Shown one piece after another: positions 30,921 to 38,561 of a stretch of DNA of 42,220 bases. A model generated the notes under the pieces. That model saw only the letters and a list, made by a program, of their open reading frames with translations, searched no databases and had not been told where the DNA came from. The translations under genes were made by a program, and so were the position numbers. This stretch comes from JAAZAI01 sp050942875 (GTDB taxonomy: Bacteria; Verrucomicrobiota; Kiritimatiellia; RFP12; UBA3636): positions 1-42,220 of the forward strand of contig JBMNOD010000024.1 in NCBI GenBank assembly GCA_050942875.1. Reading direction: 5' to 3'. Numbering within the stretch: the first letter of the stretch is position 1; the number at the start of each line of letters is the position of its first letter.

Positions 30921-32000
30921 ATGTCTCGCATCTACAACTTCAACGCCGGCCCCGCCGTCCTGCCGCTGGAAGCCCTCCAGACGGCCCAGGCCGAACTCCT
31001 CGACTTCCAAGGCACCGGCATGTCGATCCTCGAATCCTCGCACCGCGCCAAGGCCTACGAGGCCGTCCACGACGAAGCCATCGCCAGCCTCCGCGAGCTG
31101 CTGGGCGTCTCGGACGACTACGCCGTCCTGCTGCTCCAGGGCGGCGCGAGCACGCAGTTCTCCATGGTGCCGATGAACCTGCTCGGCCCCGGCGAAACGG
31201 CCGACTACACGAACTCCGGCACCTGGGCGTCCAAGGCCATCAAGGAAGCGAAGAAGGTCGGCAAGGTCAACGTCGTCGCCGACTGCGGCAAGGAAATCCC
31301 CACCCGCGTGCCCTCCCCGGCCGAGCTCAAGCTCACCCCGGGCGCCAAGTACCTGCACATCACCAGCAACGAGACGATCTCCGGCGCGCAGTGGAAGACG
31401 TTCCCCGACGCCCCCTGCCCGCTCGTCGCCGACATGAGCTCGGACATCCTCTCCCGCCCGTTCGACATCTCGAAGTTCGGCCTGGTCTACGCCGGCGCCC
31501 AGAAGAACCTGGGGCCCTCCGGCCTCACCGTCGTCATCGTCCGCAAGGACCTCGTCGAACAGGCGCCCGAGAGCCTGCCCACCATGATGCGCTACGCGAC
31601 GCACATCGAGGAGAACTCGCTCTACAACACGCCCCCGTGCTTCTCCATCTACATCCTCGCGCTCGTCCTGCGCTGGGTCAAGAAGCAAGGCCGCGACGCC
31701 CTCTACAAGCAGAACGCCGAGAAGGCCGCGCTGCTCTACAACGCCATCGACGACAGCGAAGGCTGGTACCGCGGCACCGCCGTCGAGGAATGCCGCTCCG
31801 ACATGAACGTCACCTTCCGCCTCCCGACGGAGGATCTGGAGGCGGCGTTCGTCTCCCAGGCCACGAAGGCGGGCTTCAACGGCCTCAAGGGCCACCGCTC
31901 CGTCGGCGGCATCCGCGCCTCGATCTACAACGCCTTCCCGCCGCAGGGCGTCGCCGACCTCGTCGCCTTCATGGCGGACTTCAAGAAGGCCAACGGCTGA
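30921..32000 (+). CDS. serC: Phosphoserine aminotransferase
   Basis: A 359-residue PLP-dependent aminotransferase, close to the usual SerC length. It converts 3-phosphohydroxypyruvate and glutamate to phosphoserine (serine pathway; also pyridoxine synthesis). Marks: YNFNAGPAVLPLEAL, MSILESSHRAKAYEAVH, LLLQGGASTQFSMVPMNLL, VADMSSDILSRPFD, and the PLP-binding Lys195 in YAGAQKNLGPSG; the C-terminus has GLKGHRSVGGIRASIYNAFP. AGGAG (30907-30911) and ATG at 30921 set the start; the longer frames into the tRNA are rejected. Confidence 0.97.
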   Translation: MSRIYNFNAGPAVLPLEALQTAQAELLDFQGTGMSILESSHRAKAYEAVHDEAIASLRELLGVSDDYAVLLLQGGASTQFSMVPMNLLGPGETADYTNSGTWASKAIKEAKKVGKVNVVADCGKEIPTRVPSPAELKLTPGAKYLHITSNETISGAQWKTFPDAPCPLVADMSSDILSRPFDISKFGLVYAGAQKNLGPSGLTVVIVRKDLVEQAPESLPTMMRYATHIEENSLYNTPPCFSIYILALVLRWVKKQGRDALYKQNAEKAALLYNAIDDSEGWYRGTAVEECRSDMNVTFRLPTEDLEAAFVSQATKAGFNGLKGHRSVGGIRASIYNAFPPQGVADLVAFMADFKKANG

Positions 32001-32028
32001 ACCGCCGCGCCAGAACAGGATACGGGCG

Positions 32029-33645
32029 ATGAAAATCGAGATTTCCAGGACGCGGCTGAAGAAGGTCGGGAGCCGGGAACGCAAGTTCCTCGCCGGCATC
32101 GAGGAGGTGTCGTTCAGAAACGGCGACCTCCTCGCCCTGCTCTACGCGCTGGGCGTCGCCGCGGCGACGCTCGGCCTCGCCTCCTGGAGCGCCGCGGCGA
32201 CGGGAGGCGGCGCTTTCATCGAGCAGATCCCGCGCGCCGCTGCGGCCGTGTCCCTCGCGCTGCTCTGCTCCCGCATCCTGATGGGCATCGACGCCCGCGA
32301 CCTGCTCAAGCGCAATTCGCGCATCCTGATGCTCTGCGTCGTGGGCGCAGTCGGCGCCGCGCTCTCGGCGGCGGGCGTCGTGTTCGCCGCCTCGCCCGCG
32401 CTGGCGGGCCGCTTCGGCTTCGACTTCACGCGCATCACGCCGTTCTTCTTCCCGCTGCTCTTCGCCCCCGCGCTCGCGACGCTCCTCGCAGGCACCCCCG
32501 CCGGCATCGCCGTCGGCATCGGCGCCGCCCTGCTCAACCTCGTGTTCGTCCCCGAAGCCGACGCCCTGCCGGCGCTCGCCGGCGGACTCGTGGCGGCGAT
32601 CGCCGCGCCGCCCCTCGTCGCACACGTGAAACGCCGCACCGCGCTCCTCCGCGCGTTCATCGCCGGCGGCTGCGTCCAGCTCCTCGGCGTCGTCGCGCAC
32701 TTCACCGCGCGCCTCGCCGCCGACAAGCTCTCCGACGCCCTGCTCCGCGAAACGTTCTACGCCGCCGGCGCCACCGTCGTCTCCGCCGGCGTCGCCTTCG
32801 CGGCGACCGTCCTCCTGCTGCCGCTGCTGGAGCACGTCTTCGGCGCCTGCAGCAACATCCGGCTCAACGACTTCGCCGACCTCGGCCACCCGCTGCTGCA
32901 AAAGCTCTCCCTCTCGGCTCCCGGCACCTACCACCACAGCGTCGTCGTCGCCACCCTCGCGGCGGCCGCCGCCGACCGCATCGGCGCCAACTCGCTCCTC
33001 GCGCGCGTCGGCTCCTACTACCACGACATCGGCAAGCTCACCAAACCCAACTACTACACCGAAAACGCCCGCCCCGACGAGCCGAACCCGCACGACGGCA
33101 TCACCCCGAACATGAGCGCCGTCATCATCGCCGCCCACGTCAAGGAAGGCATCGGCCTCGCCCTCCACTACAACCTGCCCCCGCCCATCCGCGACATCAT
33201 CCGCGAACACCAGGGCACCACCATCATGCACTGGTTCCTCCACAAGGCCAAGGAGGACGCCAAGGCGAAGGCCGAGGCCGGCAAGACCGAACCCGCCGCC
33301 GTCGACGAAAGCCAGTTCCGCTACCCCGGCCCGCGCCCCTCGACGAAGGAATCCGGCATCGTCCTCCTCGCCGACTCCGTCGAAGCCGCCTCCCGCAGCC
33401 TCGAACGCCCCACCCCCAACGCCATCGAAAACCTCGTCAACAACATCGTATCAGGAAAAATCGACGACGAGCAGCTCGACTGCTGCCCCCTGAGCTTCCT
33501 CGACGTCGCGCTCGTCAAGCGCACGTTCACCACCTCGCTCACCAACATCCTGCACGCCCGCGTCGCCTATCCGACCGACGACAAATCCAAGGAGGCGAAG
33601 CATGACGCTGACAATCGAAGCGCGCCCGCGAAGCCCGGCGCTTGA
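32029..33645 (+). CDS. 7TM-HD domain protein, short PgpH-like c-di-AMP phosphodiesterase
   Basis: A 538-residue protein: about seven membrane segments (residues about 35-280) followed by an HD/HDIG domain (about 290-460) with GTYHHSVVVATLAAAA, SYYHDIGKLTKPNYYTEN, AVIIAAHVKEGI and IREHQGTTIMHWF. In PgpH/YqfF proteins this domain hydrolyses cyclic di-AMP. The large extracytoplasmic 7TMR-HDED sensor of typical PgpH (700 residues or more) is missing; only a short N-terminal segment precedes the membrane part. The end overlaps ybeY by 44 bp. The PgpH-YbeY neighbourhood is common, which supports the call. Confidence 0.88.
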   Translation: MKIEISRTRLKKVGSRERKFLAGIEEVSFRNGDLLALLYALGVAAATLGLASWSAAATGGGAFIEQIPRAAAAVSLALLCSRILMGIDARDLLKRNSRILMLCVVGAVGAALSAAGVVFAASPALAGRFGFDFTRITPFFFPLLFAPALATLLAGTPAGIAVGIGAALLNLVFVPEADALPALAGGLVAAIAAPPLVAHVKRRTALLRAFIAGGCVQLLGVVAHFTARLAADKLSDALLRETFYAAGATVVSAGVAFAATVLLLPLLEHVFGACSNIRLNDFADLGHPLLQKLSLSAPGTYHHSVVVATLAAAAADRIGANSLLARVGSYYHDIGKLTKPNYYTENARPDEPNPHDGITPNMSAVIIAAHVKEGIGLALHYNLPPPIRDIIREHQGTTIMHWFLHKAKEDAKAKAEAGKTEPAAVDESQFRYPGPRPSTKESGIVLLADSVEAASRSLERPTPNAIENLVNNIVSGKIDDEQLDCCPLSFLDVALVKRTFTTSLTNILHARVAYPTDDKSKEAKHDADNRSAPAKPGA

Positions 33646-34195
33646 CTTGGCCGCCGTCCGCCGCCTCGCCGAGACGCTCGCCGACTGGGCGGCCGAATCC
33701 GCCGCGCGCGACGGGCGGAAGCCCATGTGGACGCGGCGTCCCCGCCGCGTGTCAGCCTCCGCCGCGCGCGACGGGCGGAAGCCCGACTTCGGCGACGTGG
33801 CCCTCTGCTTCGTCGGCCCCGCCGCCATCGCCCGCATCCACCGCGACGCGCTCGGCCTGCCGGGCGAGACGGACGTCGTCACCCTCGCCTACGCCGCCAC
33901 GCCGACCACCCCCGCCGCCGCCGAAATCTTCGTCAACGCCGCCCTCGCCCGCCGGCGCGGCGCCGACCGCGCCGACCTCGACCTGACCGCGCCCGAACGC
34001 CGCCTCGTCTGGTCGCCCGACCACGAACTCGCCCTCTACATCGCCCACGGATTCGACCATCTCGCCGGCGCCGACGACGCCACCCCCGACGGCTTCGCCG
34101 CCATGCGCCAACGCGAACTCGACTGGATCCGCCGCGCCGAAGATCTCGGCCTCGTCGCCGGACTCTTCAAGAAGCCAGGAGACCGCCATGTTTAA
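33602..34195 (+). CDS. ybeY: Endoribonuclease YbeY, with an in-frame insertion and altered metal motif
   Basis: A 197-residue YbeY/UPF0054 protein (usual length about 150-165), involved in 16S rRNA 3' maturation and ribosome quality control. The core includes FGDVALCFVG, IHRDALGLPGETDVVTLAY and AAEIFVNAALA. The zinc motif, normally HGxLHLxGYDH, here reads HGFDHLAGADD: the third ligand is Asp instead of His. Residues about 34-62 contain a 20-residue in-frame duplication (SAARDGRKP twice, with an Arg-rich stretch between). It overlaps the PgpH-like gene upstream by 44 bp and mgtE downstream by 8 bp, so it is translationally coupled to both. Confidence 0.85.
   Translation: MTLTIEARPRSPALDLAAVRRLAETLADWAAESAARDGRKPMWTRRPRRVSASAARDGRKPDFGDVALCFVGPAAIARIHRDALGLPGETDVVTLAYAATPTTPAAAEIFVNAALARRRGADRADLDLTAPERRLVWSPDHELALYIAHGFDHLAGADDATPDGFAAMRQRELDWIRRAEDLGLVAGLFKKPGDRHV
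33698..33784. repeat. 60-bp in-frame duplication with palindrome inside ybeY
   Basis: A 27-nt sequence at 33698-33724 recurs exactly at 33758-33784 (60-bp period, 20 codons). Between the copies lies a perfect hairpin, ACGCGGCG-TCCC-CGCCGCGT (33731-33750). The reading frame is kept. The layout resembles a small palindromic element inserted with flanking duplication. Confidence 0.8.
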
Positions 34196-35585
34196 CGAAC
34201 GCCTGAAAATACTTGCCGAACACGTCGCCGAACTCATCGACCAGGAGCTCTGGGGCCAGGTCGCCGCCCAAATCAGCAACCTCCCCCCGCCCGACATCGC
34301 CGAGTTCATCAGCCACTACGACCGCGACGTCATCGAAGCCCTCTTCAACGTCCTCCCCGAGTCCGTCAAGCCCGACGTCCTCGCCGAGCTCGACCCCGAG
34401 CTCGCCGCCGAAATCACCGCCTCGCTCAGCTCCGACGAAATCTCCGACCTCTTCGAGGAGATGGATCCGGACGACGCCGCGGACGTCCTCGGCGAACTGG
34501 ACGAGGAAATCAGCTCGCAAGTCATCGAGAAGATGGACGAAGAGGACGCCGCCGAAGTCCGCAAGCTGATGACCTACCCCGAGGATTCGGCGGGCGGCAT
34601 CATGACGACCGACCTGATCCACATGCGGCCCGACCAGACCGTCCTCGAAGCCCTCGACGCCATCGCCGAACGGGGCGACGAAAGCCACATCTACCAGATC
34701 TGCATCGTCGACGAACACCACCGCCTCATCGGCACCGTCACCATCTGGGGGCTCCTGCGCCAGCACAACCGCAACATCAGGCTCGGCGACATCATGGAGC
34801 GCGAATTCTTCTCCGTCCACAGCGACACCGACCAGGAAAAAGTCGCACGCACGATCACCAAATACGGCCTTTCGGTCATCCCCGTCGTCGATTCGCACGG
34901 CGTCCTGCTCGGCCGCATCACCCACGACGACGTGCTCCACGTCGTCAAGGAAGAGGCCGAAGAGGACATCTTCCGCCTCGCCGGCTCCGACGACGACGAG
35001 CTCGGCAACACCTCCATCCTGCGAAGCTGCGCCATCCGCCTGCCCTGGCTGACCGTCACCCTGCTCGGCGGCGTCGTCACCAGCACCCTGCTCAACCTCT
35101 ACACCAAACGCTTCAGCTCGCTCGTCATCCTCGCCGCCTTCATCCCCAACGTCATGGCCATGGGCGGCAACACCGGCCTGCAGTCGAGCGTCCTGCTCAT
35201 CCGCGAAATCGCCGCCGGCCCCGCCCGCCGCCACGCCATGGGCAGGCTGTTCCGCCACGAAATGCGCACCGGCGCGCTGATGGGGATCATCTGCGGCATC
35301 GGCATCTTCATCTGGGCGCTCGCGCTCATGAAGATCTCGCCCCCCGGCAGCCCCGACGCCATCCCGTGCTCGCCGTTCCACCTCGCCGGCGTCGTCGGCA
35401 TCGCGCTCTTCGCCTCCATGACCTTCGCCGCCGGCTTCGGCGCCATCGTCCCCATCGTGCTCGAACGCCTCAAGATCGACCCCGCCGCCGCGTCCGGCCC
35501 GTTCATCTCCGTGATGAACGACATCTCCGCCCTCCTCATCTACTACGGGATCAGCTTCCTGCTGATCATGCGCGTGCTCGGATGA
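34188..35585 (+). CDS. mgtE: Magnesium transporter MgtE
   Basis: A 465-residue protein with the full MgtE build: acidic N domain of helical repeats (residues about 1-130; DIAEFISHYDRDVIEAL, SDEISDLFEEMDPDDAAD), two CBS domains (about 135-255; MTTDLIHMRPDQTVLEAL, DIMEREFFSVHSDTD), and a five-helix membrane channel domain (about 280-465; FIPNVMAMGGNTGLQSSVLLIRE carries the family's P-N/GGN motif). It is a Mg2+-gated Mg2+ channel. AGGAG precedes the ATG, which overlaps the end of ybeY; the stop overlaps the recO start (ATGA). Confidence 0.96.
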   Translation: MFNERLKILAEHVAELIDQELWGQVAAQISNLPPPDIAEFISHYDRDVIEALFNVLPESVKPDVLAELDPELAAEITASLSSDEISDLFEEMDPDDAADVLGELDEEISSQVIEKMDEEDAAEVRKLMTYPEDSAGGIMTTDLIHMRPDQTVLEALDAIAERGDESHIYQICIVDEHHRLIGTVTIWGLLRQHNRNIRLGDIMEREFFSVHSDTDQEKVARTITKYGLSVIPVVDSHGVLLGRITHDDVLHVVKEEAEEDIFRLAGSDDDELGNTSILRSCAIRLPWLTVTLLGGVVTSTLLNLYTKRFSSLVILAAFIPNVMAMGGNTGLQSSVLLIREIAAGPARRHAMGRLFRHEMRTGALMGIICGIGIFIWALALMKISPPGSPDAIPCSPFHLAGVVGIALFASMTFAAGFGAIVPIVLERLKIDPAAASGPFISVMNDISALLIYYGISFLLIMRVLG

Positions 35586-36355
35586 TCGCGAAAACCGAGG
35601 CCATCGTCCTGCGGATCTTCCCGTTCTCCAGAACCTCGCACATCGTCGCCTGGCTCGCCGAGGACGGCGCCCGCCTGACGACCTCGGTCAAAGGCGCCGT
35701 CCGCCCCAAAAGCGCCTTCCTCGGCCAGTACGACCTCTTCTACACCTGCGAGCTGCTCTACTACGAACGCGAACGCGACGGCGTCCACATCGCGCGCGAA
35801 TGCACCCCGCTCGACTGCCGCGAAACGCTCCGCGCGAACTGGCGCGCCGCGCAATGCGCCTCCTGGTTCGCCGCCCTCGCCTACCAGGCGGCGGCGAGCC
35901 ACGAATCCGGCGGCGCCCTCTACCGCCTGCTCGCCGAAACGCTCGACTTCATCGCCGCCACGCCCGGCCCGCCGCCCGCCGCCGTCTTCGCCCGCTTCGA
36001 GGCGAAAATCCTCGACATCTACGGCCTCGCCCCCAACGTCGCCCCCTGCGCGACCTGCGGCCCGGCGCCCGACGCCACCCGCCGCTTCAACCTCGCCGAC
36101 GGCGCGTTCCGCTGCCCCGAACACGCCCCCGGCGACCCCCGCGACCCCCTGGTCGCGCTCTCCCCGCGCACCGTCGAGCTCTACGAAGCCCTCCGCCGCT
36201 CCCCCTCGCTCGGCCTCCAATCCCCCGTCGCCCGCTGCCGCGGCCCCGCCGTCCACGCCCTCCTCCGCTTCCTCGGCCTCTTCATCCGCTACCACCTCGC
36301 CGACGTCGCCATCGACGGCCGCGCCACCGCCCTCCGCGCCCTCGGCCCCGGCTAG
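35582..36355 (+). CDS. recO: DNA repair protein RecO
   Basis: A 257-residue RecO: N-terminal OB fold (EAIVLRIFPFSRTSHIVAWL, KGAVRPKSAFLGQYDLFYTCELLYYER), helical middle, and a C-terminal zinc-finger-like stretch CATC...CPEH (Cys4-type in many RecO proteins; here the last ligand is His). RecO works with RecF and RecR in loading RecA at gaps. ATG at 35582 overlaps the mgtE stop (ATGA); the in-frame extension upstream is inside mgtE. Last gene of the PgpH-ybeY-mgtE-recO operon; a 750-bp repeat-rich gap follows. Confidence 0.92.
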   Translation: MIAKTEAIVLRIFPFSRTSHIVAWLAEDGARLTTSVKGAVRPKSAFLGQYDLFYTCELLYYERERDGVHIARECTPLDCRETLRANWRAAQCASWFAALAYQAAASHESGGALYRLLAETLDFIAATPGPPPAAVFARFEAKILDIYGLAPNVAPCATCGPAPDATRRFNLADGAFRCPEHAPGDPRDPLVALSPRTVELYEALRRSPSLGLQSPVARCRGPAVHALLRFLGLFIRYHLADVAIDGRATALRALGPG

Positions 36356-36370
36356 GCGGAGCCCTTTTCA

Positions 36371-36426
36371 GTGAGGAGCGAGGGGCGAGAAGAGAGAAGT
36401 TCCCGCTGGGATTTCACCCCAGTCCC
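36371..36426 (+). repeat. Diverged copy of the dispersed hairpin element
   Basis: Starts with heptads GTGAGGA, GCGAGGG, GCGAGAA, GAGAGAA and ends in CTGGG-N6-CCCCAG and TCCCC. It aligns along its length with the 63-bp unit repeated at 41683-41880. Confidence 0.6.
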
Positions 36427-36768
36427 CGATTTCACCTCCCCCCCGCGCCACCCCTCTTGATGCGCGCCCTCTGCGGCGCGCCTGGCAGCGGGGGTTCGGG
36501 GGCGCGGCCCCGTCCTTTGCAGAAGCCATCCATCCTCGGCGGCCACGTGTTTTCAGGGTCTGTCCCCTATCCACGCCGCCATCTCTATCGCCATCTCTTG
36601 AACCTCCGCGTCCTGTCCCACTCGCCCGCGCCTCCCGGCGCGGTGCGCCAATGAAACTTGCACCCCGCACCAGAAATGGCGTATCATTCCACAGTCAAGA
36701 CCTTCATCGGCACCCCCACACACACGCTTGCTCTCACACTTGCTCTCAAACTTACTCTTACACTCATT

Positions 36769-36791
36769 GATCGGTCTGATTCAGACCGATC
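36769..36791. repeat. Perfect 23-bp palindrome
   Basis: Arms GATCGGTCTGA and TCAGACCGATC around one central T. It could be an operator or a cruciform site. It sits about 310 bp upstream of the sugar transporter, with repeats between, so a regulatory link is uncertain. Confidence 0.7.
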
Positions 36792-37000
36792 GACAAAGTT
36801 CACGCCAAAGCTCGCGACAAAGCTCTCGCGACAAAGTTGCCCTTCGGTACTAGCGACCAGCCGCTAGCGATTCGAAAAAGTAATTTTGCCATTCGTAATT
36901 CGTAATTTCAACACCCCCAGCGGAAACTCCTCACTTCTCACTCCTCACCAACACCCCACCCCCTACGCCCATCCACCCAACGCAGGTAAATTCCCGGGGT

Positions 37001-37015
37001 CTGGGGTGCCCCCAG
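37001..37015 (-). repeat. Inverted copy of the dispersed hairpin element core
   Basis: CTGGGGTGCCCCCAG, the reverse complement of the core in the 41683 array, with the same neighbouring GGGGTCTGGGG and GCCAACACTCCTC sequence as the inverted copy at 41970-41984. Confidence 0.7.
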
Positions 37016-37020
37016 CCAAC

Positions 37021-37104
37021 ACTCCTCTCTCCTCTCTCCTCTCTCCGCCCTCCTCACTCCTCACCCGCCCCTAACCCCTAACCCCTAGTCCCCCCCACCC
37101 CCCC
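37021..37104 (+). repeat. Array of 12 heptanucleotides ending at a start codon
   Basis: The 84 bp divide exactly into ACTCCTC, TCTCCTC x2, TCTCCGC, CCTCCTC, ACTCCTC, ACCCGCC, CCTAACC x2, CCTAGTC, CCCCCCA, CCCCCCC, and the next base begins the ATG at 37105. No Shine-Dalgarno sequence remains upstream of that ATG. Confidence 0.85.
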
Positions 37105-38556
37105 ATGGAACACGCCCTCGAGATCAGCCACGTCACCAAGTCCTTCGGCTCGGTCCAGGTGCTCAACGGCATCTCCCTCGCGCTCGGTCGCGGCCGCATG
37201 CTCGGGCTCGCCGGCGGCAACGGCGCCGGCAAGTCCACGCTCGCCAAATGCATCGCCGGCCACCTGCGCCCCGACGGCGGCGACATCCGCGCCGCGGGCG
37301 AAGTCGCCATGGTGCCGCAGGAGTTCATGCTCGTCCCCGAGATGCGCGTCTATGAAAACGTCTTCCTCGGGCGCGAGCTTCGCCGGCGCAACCGCCTCGT
37401 CGACCGGCAGGCCATGATCCGGCAGTGCGCCGACGCCCTCGCGCGGCTCGACGCCGACATCGACCCCGAAGCCTTCGTCGCCGACCTCGGCGTCGCCGGC
37501 AGGCAGAAGGTCGAGCTCGCCAAGGCCGTCCTCTTCTCCAGCGCCGTGCTCATCCTCGACGAACCGACCACCGTGCTCAACGCCAACGAAGCCGAAACCC
37601 TCTTCGGCATCCTCCGCGCGTTCCGCGACGCCGGCGGAGCCGTCGTCTTCGTCTCGCATCGGCTCCAGGAGCTGACGGCCCATTGCGACGAAATCGCCGT
37701 CATGCGCGACGGCGACCTCGTCTTCCACGGCCCCGCCGCCGGTCTCGCCCCGAAGGACGTCGCCGAGATGATGGTCGGCCAAAGCCTCGACAGCCTCTTC
37801 CCCGCGCTCGCCCCGCCGCCCCAAGACGCCCCCGTCGCGCTCGAAGTCGAACACCTCGGCGACGGCCGCGCCGTGCGCGACGTCTCGTTCTCCCTGCGCC
37901 AAGGCGAAATTCTCGGCCTCGCCGGCCTCGCCGGCGCCGGCCGCACCGAGCTCGCCGAAACCCTCTGCGGCGTCCGGCGCCGCGCCACCGGCGCCGTCCG
38001 CATCCACGGACAAAAGGCGGACATCCGCTCCATGCACGACGCCCTCGCCGCCGGCATCGTCTACCTGCCGGAAGACCGCCAGGGCGCCGCCCTGCTGCTC
38101 GACGACAGCGTCGCCGCCAACACCGTGCTCGCCTCGCTGCGCCGCTACGCCCCCCGCGGCTTCATCCGCCGGCGGCCCTGCGAACGCGCCGCCCGGGGCT
38201 ACGTCGAGCGCTTCCGAATCCGCGCCGAATCCATCCGCGCCCCCATCCGGACGCTCAGCGGCGGCAACCAGCAAAAGGTCGCCATCGCCAAGGGGCTCGA
38301 CACGCATCCGCGCATCTTCATCTTCGACGAGCCGACGCGCGGCGTGGACGTCGGCGCGCGCGCGGAAATCTACGGCTTCATCCACGCGCTCGCCGCCGAG
38401 GGCGTCGCCTGCCTGCTCATCGCCTCGGACCTCGACGAAATCCTCGGCAACTGCACGCGCACGCTCGTCATGCGCGCCGGCGCCATCGCCGGCGAGCTGG
38501 ACCGCCCGGCCATGTCCGAGGCGCAAATCATGTACCTGGCCACCGGAGTGAACTGA
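37105..38556 (+). CDS. Sugar ABC transporter ATPase (RbsA-type, two nucleotide-binding domains)
   Basis: A 483-residue tandem ABC ATPase of the ribose/xylose/galactose group. First domain: LGLAGGNGAGKST (Walker A, residues about 32-44), a weak signature LGVAGRQKVELAKA and Walker B VLILDEPTT. Second domain: GLAGLAGAGRTEL (degenerate Walker A, usual for RbsA), TLSGGNQQKVAIAKGL (signature) and IFIFDEPTRGVDVG. It powers uptake of a monosaccharide together with the next two genes. The start at 37105 is supported by N-terminal conservation (ISHVTKSFGSVQVLNGISL), but a heptad array lies directly before it and no ribosome site is visible. Confidence 0.93.
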   Translation: MEHALEISHVTKSFGSVQVLNGISLALGRGRMLGLAGGNGAGKSTLAKCIAGHLRPDGGDIRAAGEVAMVPQEFMLVPEMRVYENVFLGRELRRRNRLVDRQAMIRQCADALARLDADIDPEAFVADLGVAGRQKVELAKAVLFSSAVLILDEPTTVLNANEAETLFGILRAFRDAGGAVVFVSHRLQELTAHCDEIAVMRDGDLVFHGPAAGLAPKDVAEMMVGQSLDSLFPALAPPPQDAPVALEVEHLGDGRAVRDVSFSLRQGEILGLAGLAGAGRTELAETLCGVRRRATGAVRIHGQKADIRSMHDALAAGIVYLPEDRQGAALLLDDSVAANTVLASLRRYAPRGFIRRRPCERAARGYVERFRIRAESIRAPIRTLSGGNQQKVAIAKGLDTHPRIFIFDEPTRGVDVGARAEIYGFIHALAAEGVACLLIASDLDEILGNCTRTLVMRAGAIAGELDRPAMSEAQIMYLATGVN

Positions 38557-38561
38557 CCCCC

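Larger units (their letters stand above)
36356..37104. other. Repeat-rich intergenic region between recO and the ABC transporter
   Basis: About 750 bp with no credible gene. In order: a diverged copy of the dispersed hairpin element (36371-36426); the inverted GGGGACAGACC motif (36555-36570); three 12-bp repeats of the CTTGCTCTCAMA type (36727-36762); a perfect 23-bp palindrome (36769-36791); heptads CTAGCGA/CCAGCCG/CTAGCGA (36850-36870) and ATTCGTA x2 (36891-36904); heptads ACTCCTC/ACTTCTC/ACTCCTC (36926-36946); an inverted hairpin element (37001-37015); and 12 heptads up to the next start codon (37021-37104). Confidence 0.8.

Noticed and set aside
30885..32032. Alternative + frame starting at the tRNA CCA-TG and overlapping serC
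   Set aside because: It starts inside the tRNA end and reads as Arg/Pro-rich shadow; serC is in another frame with clear motifs.
31981..33243. Long minus-strand frame opposite the PgpH-like gene
   Set aside because: Same antisense effect; the + frame has clear HD-domain motifs.
36658..36867. Small gene in the recO-ABC gap (69 codons)
   Set aside because: It is built from 12-bp repeats and a palindrome, and has no homology-like features.
37078..38526. Long minus-strand frame opposite the ABC ATPase
   Set aside because: High third-position GC of the real gene removes stops on the other strand; the antisense protein is low-complexity Gly/Ala/Asp/Glu sequence.
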